A stretch of DNA of 64,000 nt from Arcuatula senhousia. Its lineage: Eukaryota > Mollusca > Bivalvia > Mytilida > Mytilidae. The stretch spans positions 47,515,750-47,579,749 of the forward strand of contig OZ020305.1 in the NCBI GenBank assembly GCA_963971305.1, in the 5' to 3' direction. The stretch's first letter is position 1; each line of letters opens with the position of its first letter. Shown here in pieces: positions 12,156 through 24,462 of this stretch. The notes beneath the pieces are model-generated. The model was not told where the DNA came from, made no database searches, and was given only the letters and a program-made list of their open reading frames with translations. The position numbers and the translations under genes were made by a program.

Positions 12156-12292
12156 ATGTCGACCGAAACGCAGTTATTCGGTAGACATATTGTTATTGTC
12201 GCGTTTATTTTTTTTCATTATTATTATGTCGACCGAAACGCAGTTATTCGGTAGACATATTGTTATTGTCGCGTTTATTTTTTTTCATTATT

Positions 12293-12323
<31 letters not shown>

Positions 12324-12390
12324 TTATTATTATGTCGACCGAAACGCAGTTATTCGGTAGACATATTGTTATTGTCGCGTTTATTTTTTT

Positions 12391-12428
<38 letters not shown>
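12156..12428 (+). repeat. Three tandem orphan heads, family A, with long (ATT)n
   Basis: Heads at 12,156-12,188, 12,226-12,258 and 12,332-12,364, with linkers of nearly pure ATT repeats. The third linker runs into the large element at 12,429. Three family A bodies follow that element at 20,098-23,443, matching the number of heads. Confidence 0.8.
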
Positions 12429-12430
<2 letters not shown>

Positions 12431-15400
12431 GTCGACCGAAACGAAGTATTTCGGAAGACATATTGTTATTCTGTTTTTTGGATTTCAAAATTTTGTCCGG
12501 AGATTATTTTATAGAAGCGATTTAAGTAAAGAACTGAAACTTGGTAGAAAGGATGGTTGCTATGTGAAGTTGTGCGTGGAACGTTATAAGTTTTTGCATT
12601 TCGTCATTTTCAAAATGGCCGACAAAAAAATCGGCTAATTTCTTAAAGTATGTCAGATTCATTTCAAAATTGGCTTCTGGACTAAACATGATGCTGGGAG
12701 TCCATTGGTGAAAACCAAACTTTGCTAACTTAAATAGGTTTTTTTTCCAGATTTTTTTAATAATTTTTTTTTCATTAAAATATTAATAAATGGAATAATT
12801 TTTGTAAAGTTTGTCTGAATCTTTTCAAAATTGGCTACCGGGCCAAACAAAATGCCCCGTGTCTACTGATGAAAACCAAACTTTGCTAACTTTAACAGTT
12901 TTTTTTTCCCAATTTTTTTAAATTTTTTTTTTTTCATTAAGAAATAAAAAAATTAAATAAAAAAAAAATCTTTAAAAAAAAACCTGTACACATAGAACAA
13001 AATTAATCTTTTATTTGTATGTATCATTAAATAGGCTACTACTTTAGTGTCAGGTTTGCAGAAATCCATTGTACGGTTTTCAAAATATTCCCACTTGTTC
13101 AGTTTTGCTAGGGTGACCCCACCCCTATTTTAGGCACCTCTGGTCCACCATTTTAGATCGTACATTTAATTGCATGCCGTATATATGTGAGGCATGTAAT
13201 GTGCTACTTATAAAATGCATAGTTCATATCATTAAAGTTAACCGTTTTCAAGATATACAGATTTTGGTACGAAAGCAATGTGCTTTTTGGACCCTCCTGG
13301 CAACTTTGAGACCCCCCTGACACCCCTTTAGGGCATCAATTGGTATAATTTTGTATTTTATGGATAAACTAGCCTTAGTTCTACATGTTGACCAAGTTTA
13401 AGGAAGATCCGACCACATTTACTTGAAAAAATGGGACTAATTATGTCGACCGAAACGAAGTATTTCGGAAGACATATTGTTATTCTGTTTTTTGGATTTC
13501 AAAATTTTGTCCGGAGATTATTTTATAGAAGCGATTTAAGTAAAGAACTGAAACTTGGTAGAAAGGATGGTTGCTATGTGAAGTTGTGCGTGGAACGTTA
13601 TAAGTTTTTGCATTTCGTCATTTTCAAAATGGCCGACAAAAAAATCGGCTAATTTCTTAAAGTATGTCAGATTCATTTCAAAATTGGCTTCTGGACTAAA
13701 CATGATGCTGGGAGTCCATTGGTGAAAACCAAACTTTGCTAACTTAAATAGGTTTTTTTTCCAGATTTTTTTAATAATTTTTTTTTCATTAAAATATTAA
13801 TAAATGGAATAATTTTTGTAAAGTTTGTCTGAATCTTTTCAAAATTGGCTACCGGGCCAAACAAAATGCCCCGTGTCTACTGATGAAAACCAAACTTTGC
13901 TAACTTTAACAGTTTTTTTTTTCCCAATTTTTTTAAATTTTTTTTTTTTCATTAAGAAATAAAAAAATTAAATAAAAAAAAAATCTTTAAAAAAAAACCT
14001 GTACACATAGAACAAAATTAATCTTTTATTTGTATGTATCATTAAATAGGCTACTACTTTAGTGTCAGGTTTGCAGAAATCCATTGTACGGTTTTCAAAA
14101 TATTCCCACTTGTTCAGTTTTGCTAGGGTGACCCCACCCCTATTTTAGGCACCTCTGGTCCACCATTTTAGATCGTACATTTAATTGCATGCCGTATATA
14201 TGTGAGGCATGTAATGTGCTACTTATAAAATGCATAGTTCATATCATTAAAGTTAACCGTTTTCAAGATATACAGATTTTGGTACGAAAGCAATGTGCTT
14301 TTTGGACCCTCCTGGCAACTTTGAGACCCCCCTGACACCCCTTTAGGGCATCAATTGGTATAATTTTGTATTTTATGGATAAACTAGCCTTAGTTCTACA
14401 TGTTGACCAAGTTTAAGGAAGATCCGACCACATTTACTTGAAAAAATGGGACTAATTATGTCGACCGAAACGAAGTATTTCGGAAGACATATTGTTATTC
14501 TGTTTTTTGGATTTCAAAATTTTGTCCGGAGATTATTTTATAGAAGCGATTTAAGTAAAGAACTGAAACTTGGTAGAAAGGATGGTTGCTATGTGAAGTT
14601 GTGCGTGGAACGTTATAAGTTTTTGCATTTCGTCATTTTCAAAATGGCCGACAAAAAAATCGGCTAATTTCTTAAAGTATGTCAGATTCATTTCAAAATT
14701 GGCTTCTGGACTAAACATGATGCTGGGAGTCCATTGGTGAAAACCAAACTTTGCTAACTTAAATAGGTTTTTTTTCCAGATTTTTTTAATAATTTTTTTT
14801 TCATTAAAATATTAATAAATGGAATAATTTTTGTAAAGTTTGTCTGAATCTTTTCAAAATTGGCTACCGGGCCAAACAAAATGCCCCGTGTCTACTGATG
14901 AAAACCAAACTTTGCTAACTTTAACAGTTTTTTTTTCCCAATTTTTTTAAATTTTTTTTTTTTCATTAAGAAATAAAAAAATTAAATAAAAAAAAAATCT
15001 TTAAAAAAAAACCTGTACACATAGAACAAAATTAATCTTTTATTTGTATGTATCATTAAATAGGCTACTACTTTAGTGTCAGGTTTGCAGAAATCCATTG
15101 TACGGTTTTCAAAATATTCCCACTTGTTCAGTTTTGCTAGGGTGACCCCACCCCTATTTTAGGCACCTCTGGTCCACCATTTTAGATCGTACATTTAATT
15201 GCATGCCGTATATATGTGAGGCATGTAATGTGCTACTTATAAAATGCATAGTTCATATCATTAAAGTTAACCGTTTTCAAGATATACAGATTTTGGTACG
15301 AAAGCAATGTGCTTTTTGGACCCTCCTGGCAACTTTGAGACCCCCCTGACACCCCTTTAGGGCATCAATTGGTATAATTTTGTATTTTATGGATAAACTA

Positions 15401-18400
15401 GCCTTAGTTCTACATGTTGACCAAGTTTAAGGAAGATCCGACCACATTTACTTGAAAAAATGGGACTAATTATGTCGACCGAAACGAAGTATTTCGGAAG
15501 ACATATTGTTATTCTGTTTTTTGGATTTCAAAATTTTGTCCGGAGATTATTTTATAGAAGCGATTTAAGTAAAGAACTGAAACTTGGTAGAAAGGATGGT
15601 TGCTATGTGAAGTTGTGCGTGGAACGTTATAAGTTTTTGCATTTCGTCATTTTCAAAATGGCCGACAAAAAAATCGGCTAATTTCTTAAAGTATGTCAGA
15701 TTCATTTCAAAATTGGCTTCTGGACTAAACATGATGCTGGGAGTCCATTGGTGAAAACCAAACTTTGCTAACTTAAATAGGTTTTTTTTCCAGATTTTTT
15801 TAATAATTTTTTTTTCATTAAAATATTAATAAATGGAATAATTTTTGTAAAGTTTGTCTGAATCTTTTCAAAATTGGCTACCGGGCCAAACAAAATGCCC
15901 CGTGTCTACTGATGAAAACCAAACTTTGCTAACTTTAACAGTTTTTTTTTCCCAATTTTTTTAATTTTTTTTTTTTTCATTAAGAAATAAAAAAATTAAA
16001 TAAAAAAAAAATCTTTAAAAAAAAACCTGTACACATAGAACAAAATTAATCTTTTATTTGTATGTATCATTAAATAGGCTACTACTTTAGTGTCAGGTTT
16101 GCAGAAATCCATTGTACGGTTTTCAAAATATTCCCACTTGTTCAGTTTTGCTAGGGTGACCCCACCCCTATTTTAGGCACCTCTGGTCCACCATTTTAGA
16201 TCGTACATTTAATTGCATGCCGTATATATGTGAGGCATGTAATGTGCTACTTATAAAATGCATAGTTCATATCATTAAAGTTAACCGTTTTCAAGATATA
16301 CAGATTTTGGTACGAAAGCAATGTGCTTTTTGGACCCTCCTGGCAACTTTGAGACCCCCCTGACACCCCTTTAGGGCATCAATTGGTATAATTTTGTATT
16401 TTATGGATAAACTAGCCTTAGTTCTACATGTTGACCAAGTTTAAGGAAGATCCGACCACATTTACTTGAAAAAATGGGACTAATTATGTCGACCGAAACG
16501 AAGTATTTCGGAAGACATATTGTTATTCTGTTTTTTGGATTTCAAAATTTTGTCCGGAGATTATTTTATAGAAGCGATTTAAGTAAAGAACTGAAACTTG
16601 GTAGAAAGGATGGTTGCTATGTGAAGTTGTGCGTGGAACGTTATAAGTTTTTGCATTTCGTCATTTTCAAAATGGCCGACAAAAAAATCGGCTAATTTCT
16701 TAAAGTATGTCAGATTCATTTCAAAATTGGCTTCTGGACTAAACATGATGCTGGGAGTCCATTGGTGAAAACCAAACTTTGCTAACTTAAATAGGTTTTT
16801 TTTCCAGATTTTTTTAATAATTTTTTTTTCATTAAAATATTAATAAATGGAATAATTTTTGTAAAGTTTGTCTGAATCTTTTCAAAATTGGCTACCGGGC
16901 CAAACAAAATGCCCCGTGTCTACTGATGAAAACCAAACTTTGCTAACTTTAACAGTTTTTTTTTTCCCAATTTTTTTAAATTTTTTTTTTTTCATTAAGA
17001 AATAAAAAAATTAAATAAAAAAAAAATCTTTAAAAAAAAACCTGTACACATAGAACAAAATTAATCTTTTATTTGTATGTATCATTAAATAGGCTACTAC
17101 TTTAGTGTCAGGTTTGCAGAAATCCATTGTACGGTTTTCAAAATATTCCCACTTGTTCAGTTTTGCTAGGGTGACCCCACCCCTATTTTAGGCACCTCTG
17201 GTCCACCATTTTAGATCGTACATTTAATTGCATGCCGTATATATGTGAGGCATGTAATGTGCTACTTATAAAATGCATAGTTCATATCATTAAAGTTAAC
17301 CGTTTTCAAGATATACAGATTTTGGTACGAAAGCAATGTGCTTTTTGGACCCTCCTGGCAACTTTGAGACCCCCCTGACACCCCTTTAGGGCATCAATTG
17401 GTATAATTTTGTATTTTATGGATAAACTAGCCTTAGTTCTACATGTTGACCAAGTTTAAGGAAGATCCGACCACATTTACTTGAAAAAATGGGACTAATT
17501 ATGTCGACCGAAACGAAGTATTTCGGAAGACATATTGTTATTCTGTTTTTTGGATTTCAAAATTTTGTCCGGAGATTATTTTATAGAAGCGATTTAAGTA
17601 AAGAACTGAAACTTGGTAGAAAGGATGGTTGCTATGTGAAGTTGTGCGTGGAACGTTATAAGTTTTTGCATTTCGTCATTTTCAAAATGGCCGACAAAAA
17701 AATCGGCTAATTTCTTAAAGTATGTCAGATTCATTTCAAAATTGGCTTCTGGACTAAACATGATGCTGGGAGTCCATTGGTGAAAACCAAACTTTGCTAA
17801 CTTAAATAGGTTTTTTTTCCAGATTTTTTTAATAATTTTTTTTTCATTAAAATATTAATAAATGGAATAATTTTTGTAAAGTTTGTCTGAATCTTTTCAA
17901 AATTGGCTACCGGGCCAAACAAAATGCCCCGTGTCTACTGATGAAAACCAAACTTTGCTAACTTTAACAGTTTTTTTTTCCCAATTTTTTTAAATTTTTT
18001 TTTTTTCATTAAGAAATAAAAAAATTAAATAAAAAAAAAATCTTTAAAAAAAAACCTGTACACATAGAACAAAATTAATCTTTTATTTGTATGTATCATT
18101 AAATAGGCTACTACTTTAGTGTCAGGTTTGCAGAAATCCATTGTACGGTTTTCAAAATATTCCCACTTGTTCAGTTTTGCTAGGGTGACCCCACCCCTAT
18201 TTTAGGCACCTCTGGTCCACCATTTTAGATCGTACATTTAATTGCATGCCGTATATATGTGAGGCATGTAATGTGCTACTTATAAAATGCATAGTTCATA
18301 TCATTAAAGTTAACCGTTTTCAAGATATACAGATTTTGGTACGAAAGCAATGTGCTTTTTGGACCCTCCTGGCAACTTTGAGACCCCCCTGACACCCCTT

Positions 18401-19533
18401 TAGGGCATCAATTGGTATAATTTTGTATTTTATGGATAAACTAGCCTTAGTTCTACATGTTGACCAAGTTTAAGGAAGATCCGACCACATTTACTTGAAA
18501 AAATGGGACTAATTATGTCGACCGAAACGAAGTATTTCGGAAGACATATTGTTATTCTGTTTTTTGGATTTCAAAATTTTGTCCGGAGATTATTTTATAG
18601 AAGCGATTTAAGTAAAGAACTGAAACTTGGTAGAAAGGATGGTTGCTATGTGAAGTTGTGCGTGGAACGTTATAAGTTTTTGCATTTCGTCATTTTCAAA
18701 ATGGCCGACAAAAAAATCGGCTAATTTCTTAAAGTATGTCAGATTCATTTCAAAATTGGCTTCTGGACTAAACATGATGCTGGGAGTCCATTGGTGAAAA
18801 CCAAACTTTGCTAACTTAAATAGGTTTTTTTTCCAGATTTTTTTAATAATTTTTTTTTCATTAAAATATTAATAAATGGAATAATTTTTGTAAAGTTTGT
18901 CTGAATCTTTTCAAAATTGGCTACCGGGCCAAACAAAATGCCCCGTGTCTACTGATGAAAACCAAACTTTGCTAACTTTAACAGTTTTTTTTTCCCAATT
19001 TTTTTAATTTTTTTTTTTTTCATTAAGAAATAAAAAAATTAAATAAAAAAAAAATCTTTAAAAAAAAACCTGTACACATAGAACAAAATTAATCTTTTAT
19101 TTGTATGTATCATTAAATAGGCTACTACTTTAGTGTCAGGTTTGCAGAAATCCATTGTACGGTTTTCAAAATATTCCCACTTGTTCAGTTTTGCTAGGGT
19201 GACCCCACCCCTATTTTAGGCACCTCTGGTCCACCATTTTAGATCGTACATTTAATTGCATGCCGTATATATGTGAGGCATGTAATGTGCTACTTATAAA
19301 ATGCATAGTTCATATCATTAAAGTTAACCGTTTTCAAGATATACAGATTTTGGTACGAAAGCAATGTGCTTTTTGGACCCTCCTGGCAACTTTGAGACCC
19401 CCCTGACACCCCTTTAGGGCATCAATTGGTATAATTTTGTATTTTATGGATAAACTAGCCTTAGTTCTACATGTTGACCAAGTTTAAGGAAGATCCGACC
19501 ACATTTACTTGAAAAAATGGGACTAAAGTAATT
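12429..19533 (+). repeat. Seven-copy tandem array of the ~1,014 bp unit
   Basis: Units start at 12,429, 13,443, 14,458, 15,472, 16,486, 17,501 and 18,515; lengths are 1,014-1,015, with the last 1,019. Copies are nearly identical and share array-specific bases (GTGAAGTTGTGCG, GGATAAACTAGCC, GTTCAGTTTTGC). Length differences fall mostly in T or A runs. Each unit has an internal duplication of about 160-170 bp with GAAAACCAAACTTTGCTAAC. The last unit ends GGGACTAAAGTAATT where internal units have GGGACTAATT. Confidence 0.92.
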
Positions 19534-20097
19534 ATGTCTACCAAAACCAAAGCAATAGGAAATGGACTGAGGCTTAAAAATGGAGAAAGTAGCTCTGGTG
19601 TCTTTTGAATAAAAAAAAACATTCCAATACATTTATGCTACATGCAGAGCTATCAACTGTGTAAATATTTCTAATTTTTCATCCCTTGCCTTTCTTTGAA
19701 AACCAATTTTGCTAGCTTGTTATTTAAAAGTGGATTTTTTGTAAAGGGGAATGAAACTAACCCTATGTTTTTATAGCTAAAATAAAGTCTACAAACCTGA
19801 CATTATCATCTATTAATAATAAAATTTCTTAACAGTGGATAAACACAAACTTGGAAATATTCTAATTAAGACTTAGAAATAAGAAAAAAAAAGTTTGAGA
19901 AGACATGGTATAAATTTGAATTATAGAACATTTTATTTGGAAGAAACTAGATATTTTAAAAGACGTATGAAGGATACAGAGTGGGGATATGGAGTCAAAC
20001 AAACAAAAATACTAAATGGCTGCCATACAGTGTCAAATATGTCGTTAAAGATAAGGCAATGGTCGACATCTGCTATTGCTGGCAATGGCAATTCTAG
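12429..20097 (+). mobile_element. Large family A element 2: seven ~1,014 bp units plus one 3' tail
   Basis: This is a 7.7 kb element. One head-bearing unit is repeated seven times, then a single 564 bp tail (19,534-20,097) ends with GGTCGACAT, hairpin and CTAG at 20,094-20,097. The tail is homologous to those of the other two large elements and contains a short-element-like end (GAGTGGGGATATGGAGTC). There is no coding capacity beyond repeated short frames. Confidence 0.78.
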
Positions 20098-21431
20098 TTA
20101 TTCTTATTATTGTTCCGACTTATATTGGTCCGACAAATAACTCATGAACCGTTTCATATTACGGATCGAAACTTGGTATGTTGTTACGTTATCATGAGAT
20201 CTGTTGCGATGAAACTTTTCGAAACAAAGATGGCTGCCATTTCAAAGATGGCTGCCATTTTACGTAAAAAAAGTCGCATTTTTTTATTTGAACAAAAATT
20301 TATTTTACGCTATATTATAGGATGGCGAGTTGAGGCGTGACGCAAAAAATGTCAAAAAATTCAAAATGGCCGCCATTTCCCGTTAAAATTGAACATTCTC
20401 CGATTTTAACAAAACTTTATATTTAAGGTATATGAAGGATGGTGAGTTCATACGCGGAGTAAGAAATGTCGAAAAATTCAAAATGGCCGCCACTTACTGT
20501 AAAAATGAAAAATTTTCTGATTTCCACGAAAATTTATATTTAGGTGTTTCAAAGGATGGCGAGTTCAAAAAGTTCAAAAAATTCAAAATGGTCGCCACTT
20601 CCAAAATTTTTTTTTTTCAAAATTTTAACTAAATTTTATTTTTAAAAGTTTTGAAGGATGACCGATTCAAAAATTTCAAAAAATTCAAAATGGCCGCCAT
20701 TTCCCGTAAAAATTGAACATTCTCCGATTTTAACGAAACTTTATATTTAAGGTATATGAAGGATGGCAAGTTCATACGCGGCGTAAGAAATGTCGAAAAA
20801 TTCAAAATGGCCGCCACTTCCTGTAAAAATGAAAAATTTCCGATTTCCACGAAAATTTATATTTAGGTGTTTCATAGGATGGCGAGTTCAAAAAGTTAAA
20901 AAAATTCAAAATGGCCGCCACTTCCAAAAATTTTTTTTTCAAAATTTTAACTAAATTTTATTTTCAAGAGTTTTGAAGGATGACCGATTCAAAAATTTCA
21001 AAAAATTCAAATTGACCGCCATTTCCCGTAAAAATTGAACATTCTCCGATTTTAACGAAACTTTATATTTAAGGAATATGAAGGATGGCGAGTTGATACG
21101 CGAGGTCAGAAATGTCGAAAAATTCAAAATGGCCGCCATTTTCCGTAAAAAGTGAACATTCTCAGATTTTAACGAAACTTTATATTTAGGAGTTTCAAAT
21201 GATGGCGAGTTCAAAAATTCTAAAAAATTCAAAATGGCCGCCACTTCCGTAATTATTGAAAATTCTCAGATTTTAACGAAACTTGATATTTTAAGGTGTT
21301 TGAAGGATAGCGAGTGGGAATATGGAGTCAAATATTAAAAAATCATTTAAATGGCTGCCAACAGTGTCAAATATGTCGTAAAAGATAAGGCAACGGTCGA
21401 CATCTGCTATTGCTGGCAATGGCAATTCTAG
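20098..21431 (+). mobile_element. Headless family A short element, nine core repeats
   Basis: It begins after CTAG with TTATTCTTATTATTGTTCCGAC, a diverged start compared with the GTCGCCAATT copies. Nine core repeats run from about 20,362 to 21,232; two are mutated at the ATGGCC core. CTAG lies at 21,428-21,431. Confidence 0.74.
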
Positions 21432-22434
21432 TTATTATTATTATTCTTCCGACTTATATTTGTCCGACCAATAACACTTGAACCGTTTTATATTACGTAT
21501 CGAAACTTTGTATGTTGATACGTCATCATGAGATCTGTTGCGGTGAAACTTTTCGGAACCAAGATGGCTGCCATATCAAAGATGGCCGCCATTTTACGTA
21601 AAAAAAGTCGCGTTTTCTGGTTTAAACAAAAATTTATTTTACGCCATATTATAGGATGACGAGTTGAGGCGTGACAAAAAAAATGTCGAAAAATTCAAAA
21701 TGGCCGCCATTTCCCGTAAAAATTTAACATTCTCCGCTTTTAACGAAACTTTATATTTAAGGTATATGAAGGATGGCGAGTTCATACGCGGAGTAAGAAA
21801 TGTCGAAAAATTCAAAATGGCCGCCACTTCCTGTAAAAATGAAAAAATTTCCGATTTCCACGAAAATTTATATTTAGGTGTTTCAAAGGATTGCAAGTTC
21901 AAAAAGTTCAAAAAATTCAAAATGGCCGCCACTTCCAAAATTTTTTTTTTTCAAAATTTTAACAAAATTTTATTTTTAAGAGTTTTGAAGGAAGACCGAT
22001 TCAAAAAATTCAAAATGGCCGCCATTTCCGGTAAAAATTGAACATTCTCCGATTTTAACGAAACTTTATATTTAAGGAATATGAAGGATGGCGAGTTGAT
22101 ATGCGAGGTCAGAAATGTCGAAAAATTCAAAATGGCCGCCATATTCCGTAAAATGTGAACATTCTCCGATTTTAACAAAACTTTATATTTAGAAGTTTCA
22201 ATTGATGGCGAGTTCAAAAATTCCAAAAAAATCAAAATGGCCGCCACTTCCGTACTTATTGAAAATTCTCAGATTTTAACGAAACTTGATATTTTAGGGT
22301 GTTTGAAGGATGGCGAGTGGGAATATGGAGTCAAATATTAAAAAATCATTCAAATGGCTGCCAACAGTGTCAAATATGTCGTAAAAGATAAGGCAACGGT
22401 CGACATCTGCTATTGCTGGCAATGGCAATTCTAG
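21432..22434 (+). mobile_element. Headless family A short element, six core repeats
   Basis: The start resembles the preceding element (TTCCGACTTATATTTGTCCG). Six core repeats run from about 21,698 to 22,235. The family A 3' end has CTAG at 22,431-22,434. Confidence 0.74.
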
Positions 22435-23443
22435 TTCTTATTCTTATTGTCGCCAATTATTGTCCACATCATAACTAAAGAACCGTTTTATATTGCGGTT
22501 CCAAACTTGGTATGATGATACGTGATCATGATATCTGTTGCGGTAGAAATTTTCGCAACCAAGATGGCTGCCATTTCAAAGATGGCCGCCATTTTACGTA
22601 AAAAAAGTCGTGTTTTCTGATTGAAACAAAAATTTATATTACGCAATATTATAGGATGGCGAGTTGAGGCGTGACGAAAAAAATGTTGAAAAATTCAAAA
22701 TGGCCGCCATTTCGCGTAAAAATTGAACATTCTCCAATTTTAACGAAACTTTATATTTAAGGTATATGAAGGATGGCGAGTTCATAAGCGGAGTAAGAAA
22801 TGTCGAAATATTCAAAATGGCCGCCACTTCCTGCAAAAATGAAAAATTTTCGGATTTTTACGAAAATTTATATTGAGGTGTTTCAAAGGATGCCGAGTTA
22901 AAAAAGTTCAAAAAATTCAAAATGGCCGCCACTTCCAAAATTTTTTTTTTTCAAAATTTTAACGAAATTTTATTTTTAAGAGTTTTGAAGGATGACCGAT
23001 TCAAAAATTTCAAAAAATTCAAAATGGCCGCCATTTCCCGTAAAAATTGAACATTCTCCGAATTTAACGAAACTTTATATTTAATGAATATGAAGGATGG
23101 CGAGTTGATACGCGAGGTCAGAAATGTCGAAAAATTCAAAATGGCCGCCATTTTCCGTAAAAAGTGAACATTCTCCGATTTTAACGAAACTTTATATTTA
23201 GGAGTTTCAATTGATGGCGAGTTTAAAAATTCCAAAAAAATCAAAGTGGCCGCCACTTCCGTACTTATTGAAAATTCTCAGATTTTAACGAAACTTGATA
23301 TTTTAGGTGTTTGAAGGATGGCGAGTGGGAATATGGAGTCAAATATTAAAAAAATCATTAAAGTGGCTGCCGACAGTGTCAAATATGTCGTAAAAGATAA
23401 GGCAACGGTCGACATCTGCTATTGCTGGCAATGGCAATTCTAG
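22435..23443 (+). mobile_element. Headless family A short element, six core repeats
   Basis: It starts TTCTTATTCTTATTGTCGCC. Six core repeats run from about 22,698 to 23,246 and CTAG lies at 23,440-23,443. It is close in sequence to the element at 8,468-9,473. Confidence 0.74.
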
Positions 23444-24460
23444 TTCTTATTCTTATTCTTATTGTCGCCAATTATTGTCCACATCATAACTAAAGAACCG
23501 TTTTATATTGCGGTTCCAAACTTGGTATGATGATACGTGATCATAATATCTGTTGTGGTAGAATTTTTCCCAACCAAGATGGCTGCCATTTCAAAGATGG
23601 CCGCCATTTTACGTAAAAAAGTCGCGTTTTCTTACTTAAACAAAAATTTATTTTACGCCATATTATAGGATGACGAGTTGAGGCGTGACGAAAAAAATGT
23701 CGAGAAATTCAAAATGGCCGCCATTTCCCGTAATAAAAATTGAACATTCTCCGATTTTAACGAAACTTTATATTTAAGGTATATGAAGGATGGCGAGTTC
23801 ATACGCGGAGTAAGAAATGTCGAAAAATTCAAAATGGCCGCCACTTCCTGTAAAAATGAAAAATTTTCCGATTTCCACGAAAATTTATATTTAGGTGTTT
23901 CAAAGGATGGCGAGTTCAAAAAGTTCAAAAAATTCAAAATGGCCGCCAATTCCAAAATTTATTTTTTTTCAAAATTTTAACAAAATTTTTTTTTAAGAGT
24001 TTTGAAGGATGACGGATTAAAAAATTTCAAAAAATTCAAAATGGCCGCCATTTCCCGTAAAAATTGAACATTCTCCGATTTTAACGAAACTTTATATTTA
24101 AGGAACATGAAGGATGGCGAGTTGATACGTGAGGTCAGAAATGTCGAAAAATTCAAAATGGCCGCCATTTTCCGTAAAAAGTGAACATTTTCAGATTTTA
24201 ACGAAACTTTATATTTAGGAGTTTCAAATGATGGTGAGTTCAAAAATTCCAAAAAAATCAAAATGGCCGCCACTTCCGTAATTATTGAAAATTCTCAGAT
24301 TTTAACGAAACTTGATATTTAAGGGTGTTTGAAGGATGGCGAGTGGGAATATGGAGTCAAATCTTAAAAAATCATTTAAATGGCTGCCAACAGTGTCAAA
24401 TATGTCGTAAAAGATAAGGCAACGGTCGACATCTGCTATTGCTGGCAATGGCAATTCTAG
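23444..24460 (+). mobile_element. Headless family A short element, six core repeats
   Basis: Same start and plan. Six core repeats run from about 23,711 to 24,260 and CTAG lies at 24,457-24,460. The next element's head begins two bases later, after TT. Confidence 0.74.
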
Positions 24461-24462
24461 TT

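Noticed and set aside
8672..24273. Long frames on both strands of the core repeats, reading FKMAA or MAAILNF repeats (up to 142 codons)
   Set aside because: Repeat length near a multiple of three keeps frames open on both strands at once. They begin and end arbitrarily and occur in every terminus family.
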